This document shows positions 61,536 to 64,000 of a stretch of 64,000 bases of DNA, piece by piece. This DNA is from Sphingomonas qomolangmaensis (GTDB lineage Bacteria > Pseudomonadota > Alphaproteobacteria > Sphingomonadales > Sphingomonadaceae). Each line of letters begins with the position of its first letter. Positions within the stretch are counted from its first letter, which is position 1. A program made the translations under genes and the position numbers. The stretch lies in contig NZ_CP101740.1 of assembly GCF_024496245.1 (NCBI RefSeq), forward strand, positions 2,727,501 through 2,791,500, in the 5' to 3' direction. The notes under the pieces are model-generated. The model was not told the origin of the DNA. It ran no database searches and saw only the letters and a program-made list of their open reading frames with translations.

Positions 61536-61880
61536 ATGGCAAAGGCAGATCGACTGGCGCGTCTCGACGCGCGCCGACAGGAGCTCGAATCGGAATATAC
61601 CGCGGCGTTGATCGCGGCGCTGCGCACCACCGCGGCGGGCAAATGGGGCTTGTTCGACCATCAAAGCGACCGCCACGCCCGCGCCGCGGTGGCGCCGGTG
61701 GTCGAGGATCTCACCGACCTCGCCGACGCGATCGAGTCGGCACGCGACCAACTCGGCCTCGAGCCGTTCGACCTGCACCGCCAATTCCTCGCCTCGCGCG
61801 GCCCGGTCGCGTCGCAGGCGGTGGGCGAACCCAAACAGGCGCAGGCCTGGCTTGCGCGGCTGACCGACGCGAAGCCCTAG
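61536..61880 (+). CDS. Small helical protein of unknown function
   Basis: A 114-residue, mostly helical protein (LARLDARRQELESEYTAALI, VVEDLTDLADAIESARDQLG). The middle reads GKWGLFDHQSDRHARA. No signal peptide or membrane segment, no domain recognised. Its end is 10 bp from the convergent extensin-like gene. Confidence 0.62.
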   Translation: MAKADRLARLDARRQELESEYTAALIAALRTTAAGKWGLFDHQSDRHARAAVAPVVEDLTDLADAIESARDQLGLEPFDLHRQFLASRGPVASQAVGEPKQAQAWLARLTDAKP

Positions 61881-61890
61881 GCCGCCGCGC

Positions 61891-62568
61891 TCACCGACAG
61901 AAGCTGCGCCCCGCCATGTCGAAGTGGAAGTGGTTCGCGTGCGCGGCATTATAGTCGGGGCCGAGCACCGTGGTGAAGCGCTTGCACGCCGATTGGTGGA
62001 TCGTGCGCAGGAACTCCTGTTCGCGGTCGTCGCCCGCCTCCCAGCCGCCCAGCACGCTCACTCGCCGCCCGTCGGCGAGCACGAACACCGCGACGTCGAC
62101 CGCATTGGCGCGGCCATGTTCGGACAAGCGCGCGCTCCCTGCGATCGGGCGGCAGGCGAAGGTACCATAGCTTTCGATCCGCACCACGTCGCTGTCGAGG
62201 ATCTGCCGCGCCGCGGGCGCGACCGCATAGCGCACCCAGTTCGAGAAATTGCGCGCCAGCGGGCAGCGCATCGATTTGAGCCCCGCCACCGGCACCCCGA
62301 TATCGAGCAGCTGCACCGCGCCGATCACCATGCACCCGCCGCCGAAGTCCTGGTTGGGCAAGGTGCGATATTCGACGCGGTCGCGATTGAGATCGGCTTG
62401 GCACTGCAGCGCCTCGGCGCTCGGCAGCGCGGGCAATACCGCCGCCGCACTGGCACGCGCGCGCGGCGGCGCGCTGCGACGATCGGCGCGATCGCCCCCG
62501 CCATCGAAGACGCAACCGGCCAGCAAGGCGGGGAGCGTCGCAGCGAAAAGCAGGGAACGAATACGCAT
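61891..62568 (-). CDS. Extensin-like C-terminal domain lipoprotein
   Basis: A 225-residue protein. The lipoprotein signal ends in LLAGC (Cys near residue 19). The rest is the extensin-like C-terminal domain (PF06904 type): GGGCMVIGAVQLL, SYGTFACRPIAG, ARLSEHGRANAVDVAVFVLADG with the SEHG..AVD metal-peptidase-like signature, and NAAHANHFHFDMAGRSFC. The His/Asp pattern is that of D-Ala-D-Ala carboxypeptidase-like folds, so a cell-wall role is possible. Confidence 0.86.
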   Translation of the reverse strand: MRIRSLLFAATLPALLAGCVFDGGGDRADRRSAPPRARASAAAVLPALPSAEALQCQADLNRDRVEYRTLPNQDFGGGCMVIGAVQLLDIGVPVAGLKSMRCPLARNFSNWVRYAVAPAARQILDSDVVRIESYGTFACRPIAGSARLSEHGRANAVDVAVFVLADGRRVSVLGGWEAGDDREQEFLRTIHQSACKRFTTVLGPDYNAAHANHFHFDMAGRSFCR

Positions 62569-62929
62569 GTCGCCCAAGCTACGCCTGTGTGGTTAACCGA
62601 ATGCTAATTGTTGGATTGGCGAGCGCGCATACACGCCTGATTGGCGCTAAATATTGACGACGATGCGGCTCGCTGTGCCTATTGTGCGGTGCGGCGTGGC
62701 TACGGACCAATAGGCCCTTGTGGGTTAACTGCGGACCGCATATGCCGCCGGCGCACCATGGTTGCCGGGTCGATCGACCAAAGGGTAGCGAAGCCATTCT
62801 AGACGAGGCCTACATGATCGTGAGGAAGCTGAGTTTAGGTTGCACGCCGCTGCTTTGCGCGGCCTCTCTGCCTTACCGCGACGTTCGGAAGGTCGCGGGA
62901 TCGGTGGACGATCGCGGCAGAGGAAACTC
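62569..62929. other. Intergenic region upstream of the CDP-sugar genes
   Basis: 361 bp with lower GC than the surroundings in 62590-62700 (GCTAATTGTTGGATTGGC, GCTAAATATTGACGACG). Short frames exist but none has coding character. The region must hold the promoter of the E3/rfbF operon; TTGACG (62656 area) with TATTGT about 20 bp on is a weak candidate only. Confidence 0.5.
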
Positions 62930-63931
62930 GTGTCGTTCGTGATCCGTTTGCGCAGTGGGAAGGAGTTCGGCGCCGAGCCCGGTCAGTCCATCCTCAACGC
63001 CGCGCTCTCGCAATCGCTGGCGCTCGAATACAGCTGCCGGAACGGTAATTGCGGCGTCTGCAAGACCTCGATCATCGTCGGCGAGAGCGAGCTTCTGCGC
63101 CCCGAAATCGCGCTGTCGGCCGACGATGTCGCGGCTGGCTTCGGACTGACATGCTGCAGAACCGCAACCAGCGACATGGCGATCGGATCGGACGATCTGG
63201 CCCGGATATCGCATCTGGCGATCCGCACCCTGCCAGCGCGCATTTCGAGCATCGACCTGCTGGCACCCGATGTCGTGCGCGTGCTGTTGCGGCTGCCGCC
63301 GCGAACCGACTTCGCCTATGTCGCCGGCCAGTTCATCGATGTGATCTGGAACGGCGTTCGGCGCTCCTATTCGCTGGCTTCGGCACCGCGCGAAGACGGG
63401 TTGCTCGAGCTGCATATCCGCGCCTTTGCCAATGGCGTCCTCAGCGGCTATTGGTTCAGCCAGGCCAAGCCCAACGACCTGCTCCGGATCGAGGGGCCGC
63501 TCGGCACCTTCTACCGCCGCGACGACGCGGCCGAGCGGCTGATCTTCCTCGCGACGGGTACCGGCTTGGCGCCGGTGAAGGCGCTGATCGAGGACCTCGT
63601 CGCTTCGGCAGATTCGATGCCGCCTTCGGTCGAAGTCTATTGGGGCAATCGAACCGCGCAGGATTTCTATTGGGAGCCGGTCGATCTGCCAACCGGCGTT
63701 GCCTTTACGCGCGTACTTTCGGGTGCCGATCCCGATTGGGTCGGTGCGCGCGGGCATGTCCAGAACGTGCTGGCCGCCGGCGGGCCGGACCTGTCGAGTG
63801 CGACGGTCTACGCCTGCGGTTCGCAGGCAATGATCCTCGGCGCACAGGCCGTGCTGCGCGACTATGGGCTGCAGGATCACAACTTTCATTATGACGCATT
63901 TGTGGAATCGGGGGATTTGGATCAGTCATGA
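62930..63931 (+). CDS. CDP-6-deoxy-hexose E3-type reductase (2Fe-2S ferredoxin/FAD/NAD)
   Basis: A 333-residue electron-transfer flavoprotein. A plant-type 2Fe-2S domain leads (C36-x4-C41-x2-C44, then C75); the FAD domain has [12 protein letters not shown] and the NAD(P)H domain [16 protein letters not shown]. This order is that of AscD/RfbI, which feeds electrons to the E1 dehydratase in 3,6-dideoxyhexose synthesis; the rfbF start directly behind supports that over other ferredoxin reductases. GTG 62930 has AGAGGAAA 4-5 bp upstream; a longer in-frame ATG is not family-like. Confidence 0.85.
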   Translation: MSFVIRLRSGKEFGAEPGQSILNAALSQSLALEYSCRNGNCGVCKTSIIVGESELLRPEIALSADDVAAGFGLTCCRTATSDMAIGSDDLARISHLAIRTLPARISSIDLLAPDVVRVLLRLPPRTDFAYVAGQFIDVIWNGVRRSYSLASAPREDGLLELHIRAFANGVLSGYWFSQAKPNDLLRIEGPLGTFYRRDDAAERLIFLATGTGLAPVKALIEDLVASADSMPPSVEVYWGNRTAQDFYWEPVDLPTGVAFTRVLSGADPDWVGARGHVQNVLAAGGPDLSSATVYACGSQAMILGAQAVLRDYGLQDHNFHYDAFVESGDLDQS

Positions 63932-64000
63932 AAGCAGTGATCTTGGCGGGTGGTTTGGGTACCCGGTTCAGCGAAGAGACGTCGATGCGCCCCAAACCGA
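63928..64000 (+). CDS. rfbF: Glucose-1-phosphate cytidylyltransferase, 5' end only
   Basis: The first 24 codons read [20 protein letters not shown] and continue past the window edge. LAGGLGTR is the nucleotidyltransferase signature, and the RFSEETS form is typical of RfbF, which makes CDP-glucose. The ATG overlaps the E3 stop (ATGA). CDP-glucose is the first intermediate of the 3,6-dideoxyhexose route. Confidence 0.8.
   Translation, partial: MKAVILAGGLGTRFSEETSMRPKP

Noticed and set aside
62682..62942. An 86-codon frame upstream of the E3 reductase
   Set aside because: No domain or ribosome site of quality, and it overlaps the reductase start out of frame.
1..64000. CRISPR arrays, tRNA and rRNA genes
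   Set aside because: I looked for regularly spaced direct repeats, tRNA acceptor/T-loop patterns and rRNA text and saw none. The repeats present are dispersed and inverted, not regularly spaced. A covariance-model scan would be the decisive test.

Overview
The window is high-GC DNA typical of an alphaproteobacterium, most likely a Sphingomonas-type sphingomonad. The signs are ALAS-type heme synthesis (hemA), an HWE-family sensor kinase, a gene transfer agent (GTA)-like head and tail cluster in the alphaproteobacterial gene order, and sphingomonad-associated families such as DUF6127 and DUF2793. No rRNA, tRNA, CRISPR array, IS transposase or integrase was found. Taxonomy is inferred from gene content only.

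Region 1 (8-14274, all plus strand) is a compact GTA-like structural cluster: small and large terminase, portal, DUF6127, prohead protease, capsid, head-tail adaptors, tail terminator, tail tube, two tail chaperone genes, a short tape measure, a fused distal-tail/TIM-barrel protein, hub, NlpC/P60 peptidase, a shortened gp15-like host-contact protein and a DUF2793 protein. Most neighbours share 4-bp ATGA/GTGA or TGATG overlaps. The exceptions are the junctions where GC-rich palindromic repeats sit at, or in frame inside, the gene ends. A hairpin with a T-tract lies just before the capsid gene and a strong hairpin just after it.

Region 2 (14384-33264) holds ompA with a clear terminator, gshA, an isoprenylcysteine-methyltransferase-like membrane protein, a secreted M61 peptidase, ppa, an EamA transporter, a DUF2254 protein, ispG, an acyltransferase, murA, a Crp/Fnr regulator, clpS, a TonB receptor, cytochrome b561, an EthD-like protein and an HWE kinase.

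Region 3 (33398-54387) is housekeeping: aguB and aguA (agmatine to putrescine), an M28 peptidase, rpsD, chorismate mutase, a GIY-YIG/TrmJ fusion, nrdR, a small glycine-rich membrane peptide, glyA, DUF3429, rpiB, a lipoprotein, the betaine-lipid pair btaA-btaB with a candidate PhoB box, a PDZ/membrane/GAF-like protein, hemA, murI, plsY, dprA and topA.

Region 4 (54555-64000) holds a second M28 peptidase, a two-domain M16 peptidase, small unknowns, a PepSY membrane protein beside a DUF2946-like protein, an extensin-like lipoprotein, and the left edge of a CDP-sugar (3,6-dideoxyhexose type) cluster: E3 reductase followed by truncated rfbF.

Three families of short inverted repeats recur throughout: CCCCTCCC-type palindromes, GTCACCCC-type elements, and CGTTCGTCCTGAG-type elements about 119 bp long. 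They lie between genes and, in several places, have been absorbed into reading frames, lengthening proteins or joining two domains.
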